NCBI RefSeq assembly: GCF_016920785.2
Contig: NW_024609839.1
Span: forward strand, 27,470,749 to 27,534,748
Source: Ixodes scapularis
Taxonomy: Eukaryota > Arthropoda > Arachnida > Ixodida > Ixodidae
DNA: 64,000 nt
Direction: 5' to 3'
Part shown: piece after piece, positions 33,113 through 44,569 of the stretch
Layout of the letters: each line of letters opens with the position of its first letter
How positions within the stretch are numbered: the first letter of the stretch is position 1
Translations under genes and position numbers: made by a program
Notes under the pieces: model-generated
The model's database searches: none
What the model saw: only the letters and a program-made list of their open reading frames with translations
What the model was told of the DNA's origin: nothing

Positions 33113-33608
33113 TTCTTTCTCGATACGTCACAACTCGAAAGGTACCCGTTTGCGACCAGAATAGCAGCCCAGTTCTGAAGCGTGCACGATCAGCCTCGTT
33201 CGAAAGTGGAGGAAACAGCAACGTACGAATAGAGAGAAACTGATGCTGCCGATGATCATGATCATTGCCTAGAGGGTACGTATTGCCATTTTGCGGCACG
33301 TATGGCAGGCGCGCCGGTACGTTGTGGGACTCCTGAAATAGAATCTCGCTGCGCGACACCATAACGACTATTCGGAAATTATTCTAAAATATTCGAAACA
33401 TCTAAAATTAATATTCGATTCGATTAACGAACCGAACAGCGTAAAATTCGATTCGTTATTCGAAAAATGTGAATATTCGCACACCCCTAGGAAGCTGTAA
33501 TTCTTAATGGTAACTCGCCAATTGCGCCCACTTCGCACTGAGCACCAAAATGCCGGCGCCCACAAGACAATCAGCGAATAGAGTGCCGATATTCTGATCG
33601 TAGCATAT

Positions 33609-33873
33609 CTATACCCGTTTTCCCCTCAAGAAAAAAAGCAAGTTTGGGGCATTGTTCTTACGCGGCGTGAAGTAGTTCTTACGAGATTTGTTTGTTAGAG
33701 GAAAAAGCGATGCTTTTGACGTTTAGATCGTGTACGTCTTGATACGATACCATATATCTAATCTACAATTCACCTACATATATCTTATTTCTCCACATAA
33801 AGGGGGAAATCAGTAATTTTCCGCGAGAAGCCGGACTTTTTTACTACGATTCTTGAGGTGAAAACGGGTATAG
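33609..33873. mobile_element. MITE with CTATACCCGTTTTC ends
   Basis: 265 bp; left CTATACCCGTTTTCCCCTCA and right TGAGGTGAAAACGGGTATAG with one mismatch in 24. A relative is embedded near 10715-10898. TA-containing ends suggest Tc1/mariner-type targeting (inference). Confidence 0.85.
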
Positions 33874-33879
33874 TGGCTC

Positions 33880-36055
33880 TAGATTGGAACAATGACCTCT
33901 TTATGTCAATTGTGCATCGAGCACCCTGAACCGTTGCCAAAATCAGACTTTGAAGTTTCCCCATAGCTTCCGTGATTGCCGGTGTGCGACGCGAAGCTCC
34001 ATGTACTCGGTTTCAGCTAGCTATGAACCTCAGCGGATACTACAAGCTACTTCGCCAGTCCAACTTAGTGGCCGTGTCACGTGACTGAGCCCCACGCACC
34101 AGGCGGATTTATTCTTTGAATGGAAATAGTAAGGCTCGTGGCGGAGAACCAGTGCGGTAGGTGGAGGTCGCTGGTTCGTACCATGGCCAACACCTTGAAT
34201 GATCGCTTGTGAGCGACCTCCTCTTCATCCATGGGACTTCGTCACAATCGGATGGCACCAGCTCAGCATTGGACCCGAGTCCGATGCAGAGTTTCCTTCA
34301 AACCGTCTATTGGACACGAGTCCCAACCAAACGCTGACTCAGCGCTCATGTCCAACCTGTGTGTTTGCTTGACCTCACTGTGGTGACGTCAAAATTCTAG
34401 TGCACAAGCTCTGATTACTGTAGGTAGTGTTTTCCCAGCATCGCACAAGATCGGCTTCCACGTTGTTTGTTTAAGTAATTTCTGTAGCGTCCCGGTGTTA
34501 AGAAAAAAATAAAAAGGATGGTCTCGGCTGCTACCGCAATGTTGCAATTGCGATATTGATGCCAGTTACGACCAAAAGCTAAACCAACATCAACCGTTTC
34601 TTTTTCTTTTTCTTTTTTTTTTAACGCTAGCATGTTTTGAGATGTTCGTGAATTAGTTTTCGTGCCTTTATAAAATGAATTTTAAACTTGGCACGCAGAA
34701 GGAGCGTCGGAACTCTCGTCCTTAATGTTGCGTGAAAGAGCGGAAGAGCTTTGGGCCTTTCGTCTCTTTTTCTAATACGGCAGTGCGACGTCGGCAAATT
34801 TGGCGAGGGCAGACACGGTTCTGAGATATTGACGATGTGCACCAAGCGACTACGTGACTTTTCTATGCACCTCCGTGGACGAAAGGTCTGGCGCTCTTTC
34901 CACGTCTAATTTCGGAATCGGACAACTAAAGAGCAAAAAAAACAAAAACAAAAAAAAACGTGAGAATTGATTGATGAATATCTCGAAGCCCGTTGACCGT
35001 TTCAAAACCGCTTAAACAGGGTTAGTCGCTTATCGTGACTGCCGTATAGAACGCAACTGCGATAATAAAACGTGTAAAATGAATAATTAAAAATATAATG
35101 AACTGATATTAGTTAGTTTCTCAATTCACCGTTATTTTTATTCCCTCCGTTAATGTCCGCCGAGCCTGAAAAATATATATGAAAGCGCCTCCCACGTAAC
35201 TCCTGTATTTTTTTTAAGAAACCTTTTTGAAATAAAATTTTACACCGTGTACGCTAACATATAGTTGTAGTTTCTTAAGTGTGATCACACACGAAGCGGT
35301 GTGCTGAAGCCGAGCGTGGCACAGAAAAAAACATTTATATACGTCACTGTAACAAACAAAATGTAACCAACTTTGTGAATTGTAATGATGGACATAGGAA
35401 ACATTGGGAAGAACCAGCTGTACATACAGTTATAGGAAATTCGTACAAATGAGAGGAAGCGGAGAGAGGACATAGGAAACGACTTGAGATATTCCCATGC
35501 TTCGAAATGAATTTCTCAGGCAGCATTACTGAATAGTCAAACCAACCAAAAGTATGTTTTAAGGCGGTAGCAACGACGCGATCCTAGTATATTCTGAAAT
35601 GTTTACACATGTGTCCAAACACATAATGTTGTCCCCTCTGTTCACCATCGGCAACATTGGCGACCAAAGCTGTTGATGCGGTCGGCTTTCTGCTATTGGC
35701 CAAAAGCTGACAACTACTTATTTGCAGGATTAATCGTGCTTCCACCAATAAAAAAGTAAGTGTAATGACAGGACGTCCACTTTGGCAGCGCTGGTTTAAG
35801 GACAAGAAAACTTCAAAATTCCACAGCAGTCTGTGACACTTAAAAGTTGTCGTTCTCCACTGAGGATGAGTACCGACGATAACAAAGAGCGAACCAAACT
35901 TATCTTATAATCCAAATTCGTATAATGCACGACATGCAGTATCTCGGGAGCGATCGTTTTAATTTGTTTAGAGGACAATCTATAGTCTAGTGTTGTGTAG
36001 GTCATCTGGTATCAATATATATATATATATATAAATATACGTCGCATGCCTTCAG
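33880..36055. other. non-coding stretch
   Basis: 34130-34210 has a GGTCGCTGGTTCGTACC block that could be a decayed B box. 36017-36034 is a TA microsatellite. No gene is seen. Confidence 0.4.
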
Positions 36056-36059
36056 GTCC

Positions 36060-36480
36060 AGTGACGTCAGTATAAAGGCTAAACTTATGGGATAACTTAA
36101 ATTTGTGTGTAGGTCACGTCGCGTCTAGTCATGTGACGTCAGTTACTGGGGAAACTTAGCATTGAATTGGTGTAGAAGTCCCGTGAATTCAATTTTCCCG
36201 CCAATTTAGCGGCCGGGTGACTGAATTGTTGTATAGGTCCCGTGAGAAAGTCACGTGACATGAGCTTTAAGGCCATATTTAGTGGGGAAACTGAATTGGT
36301 TTAGAGGTCACGTGATGTCAATTGATCTCACGTGACCTGACGTCACGTGGCCTAATCGCCAATTCGATTTCTCCGCTAAATTTAGCGGAGAATTCACGAA
36401 TGGACGTACGAACAGAGCATGTGGGATTGGGGGAATGCATTTGGGATTGGGGGAATGCATTTGGGATTGGGGGAATGCAT
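36060..36480. repeat. CACGTG/TTTAGCGG motif field 2
   Basis: Repeated units combine AACTGAATTGGTGTAGAGGT-like text with CACGTGA, GTGACGTCA and TTTAGCGG. 36371-36390 is a perfect 20-bp palindrome, CTCCGCTAAATTTAGCGGAG. The right side ends in a 20-bp tandem repeat and a GCATTTCATGCTTTAGA block also seen near 45183. Confidence 0.65.
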
Positions 36481-36482
36481 TT
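36422..36482. repeat. 20-bp tandem repeat, three units
   Basis: GGGATTGGGGGAATGCATTT is repeated three times without mismatch. Confidence 0.95.
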
Positions 36483-36489
36483 CATGCTT

Positions 36490-37313
36490 TAGATTTAGAA
36501 GGTCAAAAAATCTCACTTCTCGTAGCCATAACTGTGTCTCGCGCCTTCCCGGACATTTACAGCCGTGGTACACTGGAAACCTAGATTGATTTTGTTTTCT
36601 TAAAACTCTAGTCTCGTTTCATCAAAGGTTAAAATAACTCATGTACCAAAGCCGTGCTGTCGATTGGTTCTAAAATCCCTTCTTTACGGCATGAAAAGAA
36701 AAAAAATCTCCTTCACAAGAACACAGGTTGCTTCAGGATGTCTAGTAAACGTTTGAGATCATCTATCGAGCAAGGCAACTTACTGTGTTTGATAAGGTTT
36801 CAGCTTCTATACTTACGATATTCTCAAAGTAAGTGGAAAAATAATAAACACAAATCACAATCCATAGGAAAAAGTTGTGAAAGCGATTTAGAAAGGCGGT
36901 AGTTAGCGCCATCTATCCATCCCGCCGCTAGGATAGAGTGCGCCATCTTTCGGTGAAACGACTAACTCCGACCGAAGGATGACCCTGGACCTCCTCTTAC
37001 AAGCGCCAGATGGCGACAGCATCCAAGTCTCGTCAAATTCCTCTTTCGATCGATCTGTGCTTGGAAGCCTCCAAATATAATACTTTAAGGCCCCCGAGCT
37101 CTAATGCGCACTCTAGGAGAGTAACACGTCCTGCACCCGCTTGTTTTGTCTGTAACGAAGATTCGATGTCAATGACTAAAATACGGCAATAACAATCGCA
37201 CTCACAAAGCTAGACTCCTATTTGTAAGTATGGCTTCAAAAAATTACTGCCTGCAAACCTCGATGAGCACGGGCAACGTACGTCCATTCCCAACTTGCTT
37301 AGGAGATTTTCTA
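36490..37313. other. non-coding stretch
   Basis: No exon, repeat pair or RNA gene recognised. Confidence 0.4.
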
Positions 37314-37528
37314 ATGCGGAGCGCAAGTTCGTCTGCTTCTTTTGCAGGGGTTGTTGTGACGTCAGAACGCCGAGCTCTGATTAGATCTGATTGAAAGATA
37401 GTGGGTAGACCTCAAAGCAAGCTGCCTTGAGGTCTACCCACTATCCTTCAATTAGAGCGATTAAGAGTTCGCCTTTCTGACGTAACCACAACCCCTGCAA
37501 AAGAAGCAGACGAACCTGCGCTCCGCAT
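37314..37528. mobile_element. foldback MITE, family G copy 3
   Basis: Best-preserved copy. ATGCGGAGCGCAAGTTCGTC at the left and GACGAACCTGCGCTCCGCAT at the right, with central arms AGTGGGTAGACCTCAA / TTGAGGTCTACCCACT around a short AGCAAGCTGCC loop. Confidence 0.92.
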
Positions 37529-37529
37529 A

Positions 37530-38525
37530 AAGTTTGCGAGACATTAGAGTTTTCGAATAGATGGCCTGTGTCACCCAAGCAGCTCGGAGACTCGTTCTGC
37601 GCACGCGCAGTGCGAAGCAACACACGACTTGGAAGACCCTGAAAGGCCGTTCACAGACTTACGACTCCTTCGAACCGAGTACCTTAGAACGTTTTAAAAT
37701 CTCTTACGACGAGAGAACACGCTAACACGTTGGCGCCATGTATGCGGTGACTTTGGAATTCAATTTCATTAGAGCGAAGGTTTGGCGGTATTTTTGAGGT
37801 CAAAGCGGCCTTGTAATTGTGAGAAATGCTTGTTTTAACGTTGACAAAATTTCTTCCAGCAAAGAAAGAAATAATGATGCCCGAAAGAATTAGAAAATAT
37901 ACGGGACCGCCAAGTGTTCCACTGCTACCCAATAAGTAGTGCAAGCGTGTTTTCCCGTCGTAAGCGATTTTGAGAGGTTTCAAGGCGCTCAGTTTTAAGA
38001 AGTCGCAAGTGTGTGAACGAGTCTTAAGTGTTGGGACGTCGTATTGTCAAACTCTCTATTGGTAGGGGTTCGTCGTATCATTGCGCTATTGTCTTTCGAT
38101 AGGAAAATTTTTTGGATCCAAGTACTCGCACACGCTTCTGCCGCGCTAATGCGCAGTTCGTAGTGTCTAATTTTATCGCTTTCGTCTTGTGTCTTCTACT
38201 CCCAGCCTTTGGAGTAAATCGTTTCCCTTCTCTCTCTCCCTCACTCTAATAAGCACACACACACACACACACGCGCGCGCGCACATACATTTACACACAC
38301 GTACACGGACACGACAACTAACGCTGTTTCGAAGTCTTGTTTTTTTTTGTTAGAAGTTAATTTTATTTATTTATTTATTTTGAGTGATCCATAACAAGAT
38401 TGGCGTCTCCTTAGTGGTGCACTTATCATTGTCAGATAGTAGTGAAATTGTTCGGACTGAAAAAATAAAAAAATTCAGCCTTTCTACTTTGGTGAAGAGG
38501 GAAGACCAGGGGAGCTGTAATCTTC
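37530..38525. other. non-coding stretch with CA/CG microsatellite
   Basis: 38255-38290 is a (CA)n followed by CGCGCG and more CA. No gene is seen. Confidence 0.5.
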
Positions 38526-38920
38526 TTCATCATCATCATCATCATCATAATGCCTTTATTTGTGCCAATCAACAACCAACAAAGGTCTACAATATGGCAC
38601 AGTGAAAAAAATTGCACAGCTTTAAAACATGCTCAATTGATAAAACTGGCATGCAGCAAAACACAACAGTACATTTTTAGCGACAGAAAATTATCTTATC
38701 TAAATGTCTACTGATATTTACTTAACTATCTAAAATATCAAAATTTTCATGCCCAAGATTGTTTACTTGTCTGCATTCTTGTTGTTGGTGATATCATGTA
38801 CGTGTTGATTGTGGGGATAAAAAGTGAGAGCTCTCCTATTTGAGCGAGTCGGTACATTTAAATTCACTGTGAACAAAAGTGTTGAGTCAATCTCCCCGTG
38901 AATTATTTTGTACAAGAAGG

Positions 38921-39990
38921 CTACATCGCGTGATAATGTTCTGAGGGAGAGACACTGTAGGCCAAATTTGTCGAGCACGAGTTATAGTTGTAAAAATGCC
39001 TTCGGCCAAGGTATTTCTCATAAATTATGCGCACAAGGCGTCTCTGAACTGACTCTATTTTAGCTGCATCACGTAGTGCCAGTGAATTCCACACCACTGA
39101 GCCAAAGTCTAGTCTCGATCTGATAATATAACAAAATAAACGAAAGAAACAAGCATAGTTCGCAAACTTTCTAGTTAATCGAGTAATCATTCCAAGTAAT
39201 CTAAATGCAGAACAGGCTGTATGGGTGACATGGCAGCCAAACAATAGAGTAGTGCCGAAGTACACTCTGAGATCACGAAGCGACGATACTCTTAAAATGT
39301 ACTTATCATCAATTGAGTATGAATACTGTATAATTTCACGTTTGTTACTGAAAAACATGACCTCAGTTTTTTCTAGATTAATGATTAAGCAATTTTCCCT
39401 ACACCAGTTTGAAATATGCGATGCGTCACTCTGAAGAAGGTCACAGTTGTCGATCAAACTAATATTTAGATAGAACTTCATGTCATCTGCAAATAGCAGC
39501 ACGTTGGAGTTAACTACGGAAGTAGATATCTGATTGATAAAAAACAAAAAAAAAACAATAGTGGACCCGAATTGGATCCCTGTGGTACTCTCGATGACGG
39601 ATAAAAATGACGAGAAAGTTATTTAAAATGCGTACGAGACAACGACGGTCAGTCAGGTAGCTTTCAAGCCATAATAAAAGCACAAGAGGAACGCCATTAC
39701 GCGACAATTTGTGCAGCAGCAAAGTGTGGTTCACCTTATCGAAGGCTTTCGAGAGGTCAAAATAAACAACGTAAAGTTGACCGCAATTACAAACAAAAGG
39801 TACTGAATAATCAAGGAAGGTGCAGAGGTTTGCCTCGACTGAGCGCCCCTTGATAAAACCGTGCTGAAAAGAACCGATACGTCGCTTGAAATAAAAAGAC
39901 AGACGGGTGTGCTTCACTATCTCAAATACCTTTGAAAAAGAACATAGCAATGATACAGGCCGATAGTTCCCAACTTGCGAACTGTTTCCA
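38921..39990 (-). pseudogene. LINE reverse transcriptase remnant
   Basis: SVSLLCSFSKVFE-type text is followed by QHGFIKGRSVEANLCTFLDY, VVYFDLSKAFDKVNHTLLL and, after a frameshift near 39540, VLLFADDMKFYLNI and LIINLEKTEVMFFS. The FADD catalytic box is present. The GVPQGS motif region near 39560 is disrupted by an A-rich slip. Confidence 0.88.
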
Positions 39991-40074
39991 AATCTTATCT
40001 GGTTTTGTGAACAAGACTATTGTCTACTGCGTTTAAATGCACACACTCCTCATGAATAAATAACTTTTTAACAA
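39985..40074. repeat. internal duplication in the LINE, copy 1 (inserted)
   Basis: Nearly the same as 40465-40553: TCTGGTTTTGTGAA, TCTACTGCGTTTAAATGCAC, ACACTCCTCATGAATAAATA and ACTTTTTAACA. It interrupts the conserved text between the P-(I/V)-HK and NYRPVSLL motifs of the reverse transcriptase N-terminus. Confidence 0.85.
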
Positions 40075-40464
40075 GATTCTTATGAATAGGGACAATAGAC
40101 TCTTCCCACGCAGATGGAAATATAGGCTTCCTCAATGAAATATGAAATATATTATCTAAGATAGGCACAAAAAGATTCGAGCAACCTTTAGCAATAAAGT
40201 TAGGCACATAATATGTATCAGATGTTAGTTTCGGCTTCGGTTTCCTTATAGCCTCCAAGATCTCGCTAACAGCGACTTTGTCTACTGCACAGACATCAGA
40301 GTAGACCGGATCGTCAAGAAATGCACTATCATCAGGAACATCAGAGGAAAAACAACCAGTGAAATGACTTGCAAAAAAGTTAGCGATATCCTTCGGGTTA
40401 GACAGATAATTAGAATTTCTTCTTATATACCGTGTGTACTACCTTTTGTACGTTGTCTAGCAAA

Positions 40465-40553
40465 TTTCCAAAACTTGTCTGGTTTGTGAAAAAGACTATT
40501 TTCTACTGCGTTTATATGCACACACTCGTCATGAATAAATAACTTTTTAACAG
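40465..40553. repeat. internal duplication in the LINE, copy 2 (original position)
   Basis: Same segment as 39985-40074, here followed on the minus strand by FWKFARQRTKG, the usual pre-RT linker text of these elements, so this is the native location. Confidence 0.75.
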
Positions 40554-40772
40554 GAAACCGATAAATGCTAAACTTAGCATATCACATTTGCGATCCATTT
40601 CTTTTGAACAATTTGTGACAATGCGATTTTTTCTATATGTAATATATTAGATCGTTAGAATACCATGAAGGATACTTTCTAGGTTTCGATGATCGTTTTG
40701 GAATAAGGTGTTTCATTCCAATTCTCACTACCGTCGTAAACGACTTCGCCGCTGAGTCGAGTGAATCGTCCT

Positions 40773-41660
40773 TCAAAAAGGACGACCAGTCGCAATTAAA
40801 AAAACACACAACCTATAAAGACCAAAATAATCACCTGTGTTGAAAGAGTACTGCGTCTGCTTTGGGCGAGCTGCTGATTTCAACGAATTATGGAGGGCAA
40901 CAATAAAGGGTGGGTGAAAAGCGTCAACCTTAACAAGTGAAACATCGGCAAGAGTTAAGCTGATGATCGGCACATTTGAAAGAAAAAGATCAAGGACGTT
41001 CCCAGCGCTGTTATCAAACCCGTTTAATTAACTAAGGCCATTAAATTGTATAAAATTCAATAGGTGAGACGATTTGCTTGCTGTTATTGTATTTTGACTA
41101 CTAACAAATCCTGACTGCCAGTTGGCACCAAGTAGGTTAAAATCACCATAAATGTGCCCCCTGAACTTTGAAAAGTCAATTTCTCTTTTCCAATGTATCA
41201 AAGTGTTAATTAATAACGTGATTATCCGATAGGGGAGGGAAATAATACCTCCCAATCAGGTAGTAACAACCATCATTCGAAAGCAATTCTGTCCAAATGC
41301 ATTCTGGGTAGGTTTCAAGGTCACGTCTGCGATGCGAGAATTTACGGCGATTAATACACTGCCTCCGAATTTCTGGCGAGTTAAAGCATAGTCACGGTCA
41401 CGACGGGGAACGGTATAAGAAGGCGAAAAATAGTCTGCACCTGAAATTTCCTTGTTAAGCCATGTTTCAGTCAGACAAATGATATTAAAATTGGAAGAGA
41501 CCTCATTTGGCAGAAATGTGTCCGCTTTAGTTCGTAAGTCACGAGTGTTTTGGCAGTACGCTTTAAATGTCTCCATCATTCGTCTTGGCATGATTGTTTT
41601 CAGATGTGCTCGTACGCGAAAGGTCCAACCTTCCAAAAAACGGGTAAAAAATACAACCAC
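40773..41660 (-). pseudogene. LINE apurinic-type endonuclease remnant
   Basis: The 41256-41660 frame has FNIICLTETWLNKEISGADY, then SYTVPRRDRD and GGSVLIAVNSR. The 41028-41255 frame has GHIYGDFNLLGANW. These match the exonuclease-endonuclease-phosphatase motifs (TETWL, RRDRD, GG-VLIAV, GDFN) of non-LTR retrotransposons. Frame breaks at about 41255 and 41030 show decay. Confidence 0.85.
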
Positions 41661-41699
41661 CGGACCACACTTCTGTTAATTACTTCGAATGAGTTCTGA

Positions 41700-42600
41700 T
41701 TCACCTCGACATGGAGGAAAGAGTACATCTCAAACTTGGTCTTCATTTTAGAGCTGCAAATCGGATTTCCCTTCAACAAAGGCTCGACGAGTAAAATAAC
41801 GTCGCCAGACGCGAAACAAACAATGCAGCTTTCCGAGGGCGGGAAATTACGCCCTCTTTACAATGGAAAGTAATGGCCGGCCGCGAGTCAACAAGTCAAA
41901 GTGGAAAGGCTGCCGCCTTCTATGAGCGATGGCGGCAACCAGATACGTGGCTTGCCGCCGTCTCTCATAGATGGTGGTGGTGTCCAGAGTTCGGTGTCTT
42001 CATTTCTTTCCGCGGGACACGGTCCTGTGGAAACTAACCCTTAACAGCTCCGCTGTAAAAAATGAAATCTTGGGAGAAAAAATTGGTAGCAGCAAAATTT
42101 CTAAGTTTACGCTCTTCACAAAAAAGTGTCTAGGCTAAGATTGTCTTAATTCTGTTCTAAATGATCATACGTCAATGTGTTTCATGGGTGCTGAGTGATC
42201 TAAATAAGAAGGATAAAACGAAGAGTAAAGTTCACAAGACCTACCCGGAACGCGGAAGCAGGCGGGAGTTAGTAGCGCTGGTGAATCAATTGTACCACTT
42301 ATTATCTTATACAGAGACATCGTCCACGGATCGACCTTCTGCTGTGCAACGTGTCCGATTTCACAAGGTCGCGAATCCTTTCGTGACTGTTGAAATAATC
42401 TGGTTGAGAATAACGTTCAAACAATAAGGAGTGTTCACTGGTTGCTAGGTCTGAGCGCTAGTGCTGAACGCGTGCTGATGGCGAGCTTCCGCAGTTCTTT
42501 TGCAACGTCCGTTGCGCACCATCAAGATTGCCGGTCTTAGTAGCCTATTAATGTGAGCTCGTTCTGAGCAAGCGTTTTAAACAGCACCCAAAAATATGGC
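41700..42600. other. non-coding stretch between LINE fragments
   Basis: Possible 5' remnant of the LINE to the left. 41910-41975 repeats a GCCGCC...TCTATGAGCGATGGCGGCA pattern. No host gene is seen. Confidence 0.35.
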
Positions 42601-43740
42601 GTCCAGTGAATACTCCCAATACACGAATAAATTTAAGTTTAACAAGCTGACTTACACTTGAATTTGTCACTCCGGTAGAGTTCCATACATTTGAGGCATA
42701 TTCGATACGACTACGCACCATTAAAAAAAATAAATAAGAAAAACGTAAAAAAATGGTCTAGAAAAATAGCGTGTTATTTGCGTAATGGCTCCCGGCTTGA
42801 ACCCTATTATGGAAGCATTCGTAATTGTAGTTACATGAATACTAAAATTAATCGCAGTACTCATAAAAGCGCCCAGGTCACGGATGACCTTAACCAGAGT
42901 AATACCGGTAGAGTCTAATGTCTATGAAAAATTAACAATTTTACGCTTTCTAAAAAAAGACAACTTTTGTCTTCGACTCGTTTAAGAACAGGCCATTTGA
43001 AAGACACCATGAAATAGAATCTATATGAAGCTGAAGCCATTCACAATCTTTAGCCACTTCAAATATCGTAAAAAACTTAATATCATCAGCAAATAACAGC
43101 AACTGCGTGTATACAAAAGTGAGATCATTCACAAAAATTAAAAAGAGTAAGGGAGTGAGGATATACTGCCTTAGAGGGGGGGGGGGGGACACAGGAGGTT
43201 GATAAAAAAAAGCACATAATCGACCTGATACTTGCACAAAGTTCACTCGATGAGATAGATAGCTAGCGAACAGACGAAAGTACCTAGTGCACAGACCGCA
43301 AGTAGAAAGCTTACTCAGTGGTACACGATGGTTTACTTTATCAAAAGCTCCGGTCGTATCGAAGCACGCTACACCCGCTTGCCTTCTGCTGTGAACAGAT
43401 GGTACTACTTGACTCATCAAGGAACATAGGTTTGTTTCGATAGAGCGGTCTTTCACGAAACCATGTCGTTCAGGAATAATCTTACAACAAAAATATGCAC
43501 AGAGGAGCGTGTGCAGAACAATTTCAAATACGTGCGAAATAGCACAGAGGAGGGAAACAGGCCGATAGTTGTTAACCGTACGGGTCGATCACCGGATTTA
43601 TTCAGTGAGACGACGACAGAGCTTTTCCAAGCGACAGGAAATGTTTCAGATTCAAGTGATAAGTAAAATATATGGACAAAAACTGGACAAAGTAGTTTAG
43701 CACTACCCTTTTACTATAAAACTTGTAATGCCATCCGCTC
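42600..43740 (-). mobile_element. LINE fragment, second CR1/jockey-type family
   Basis: Minus strand: GFVKDRSIETNLCSLMSQ, ACFDTTGAFDKVNHRVPLS, LLFLIFVNDLTFVYT, LLLFADDIKFF and SNGLFLNESKTKVVFF, then VKVIRDLGAFMST downstream near 42900. These are reverse transcriptase motifs with FADD intact. A C/G tract at 43176-43188 replaces the GVPQGS region. Both element ends are missing. It resembles the 38526 element in motif order but differs in sequence. Confidence 0.82.
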
Positions 43741-43749
43741 CAGTCGTTC

Positions 43750-44565
43750 ATTAGCCAGCCCTATTCCGTTGTTCACAACTCCAAACCAATCACGCGCGTG
43801 TTCATCGCTTCGGAAAGCGAGGTAATGATACTGCTTACGCACGAACGCTGAAAATGTCAGTGGTCAGAAGCCCGTTTGTGAATGTTCACGAATAAAGAAA
43901 AAAAAAAGGATTGTGCCACTAGTCATTTGAACGTGGAGACGGATATTGCTCCGCAGTCGAACAAGTGACTTTCTTCACTGGTTCATTGTTGCCGTAAGTA
44001 ACGTGTCAAATTCTGTAGTACTATAAGAACAAGTCAGGCAGATTTTTTGGCAGATTTTTTGGCAGATTTATTGACAGAAGCAACAAGGGAAAGAGCTGCA
44101 AATTGGGCTGTGTGACAGGTAACATTTCTATAGTACGTTTATTTTGTTTTATAAAATGATGTCTCTATGGAATAAGCATTCATTCTGTTTTGTTCCATTC
44201 GCTTAGTACTGATTTGTCAACTGCATGTCCCTGCGAAAACGGGATATCAGGCTTTTTTGAGGTACAATGAAAGGACGATGTAAATGAACCTCTAAGACGA
44301 GTCTGTCCCGCCCGAAACGGGACGTCTGCTGACTCTGGTTACCCTCTCTTGATACCAAGTCTGTGCCATCTGTGAACTTTCAGCAGCGACACAACGGCCA
44401 AGCCCAGTTAATTCTCCCGAGTTTGAAGGAAGCGGAGCAGGCAAGAAATACTAAAACAAATATAAGGGGCCATCTTCACGCACACTACTGGACAATACTC
44501 GAAGAGTGTAAAAAGATGTTCCACGGAGGTCTCCAAAACCAAAATTTTGTTCGTCCATCCGTTCG
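43750..44565. other. non-coding stretch with a 13-bp tandem repeat
   Basis: 44037-44078 holds GGCAGATTTTTT-type units three times. Nothing else recognised. Confidence 0.5.
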
Positions 44566-44569
44566 TGCA

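Larger units (their letters stand above)
27828..33489 (-). mobile_element. hAT DNA transposon, structurally complete, transposase decayed
   Basis: Ends are TAGGGGTGTGCGAATA (27828) and its complement TATTCGCACACCCCTA (to 33489). They are flanked by an exact 8-bp target duplication GGAAGCTG at 27820-27827 and 33490-33497, the hallmark of hAT transposons. Both subterminal regions are packed with ATCGAATACGAAT-type motifs. A decayed transposase lies on the minus strand (28675-30330). Two other elements sit inside, at 28485-28653 and 30336-32278. Length 5662 bp including insertions; it cannot encode active transposase. Confidence 0.93.
38526..41700 (-). mobile_element. CR1/jockey-type LINE, near full coding length, decayed
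   Basis: On the minus strand the order is endonuclease (about 41660-40770), linker, reverse transcriptase (about 39990-38920) and a 3' end with an AATAAA at about 38560-38555, followed by (ATG)n at 38549-38528. A microsatellite tail in place of poly-A is usual for CR1/L2-like elements. Frameshifts and stops break both domains, and a 90-bp segment is duplicated inside the coding region. The 5' border is uncertain. Confidence 0.85.

Noticed and set aside
34137..34200. Possible tRNA or SINE B box (GGTTCGTACC)
   Set aside because: No A box at a proper distance, no cloverleaf arms, no second copy in the window.
44037..44078. Short tandem units that might be taken for a CRISPR-like array
   Set aside because: 13-bp direct tandem without spacers in a eukaryotic genome; a simple minisatellite.
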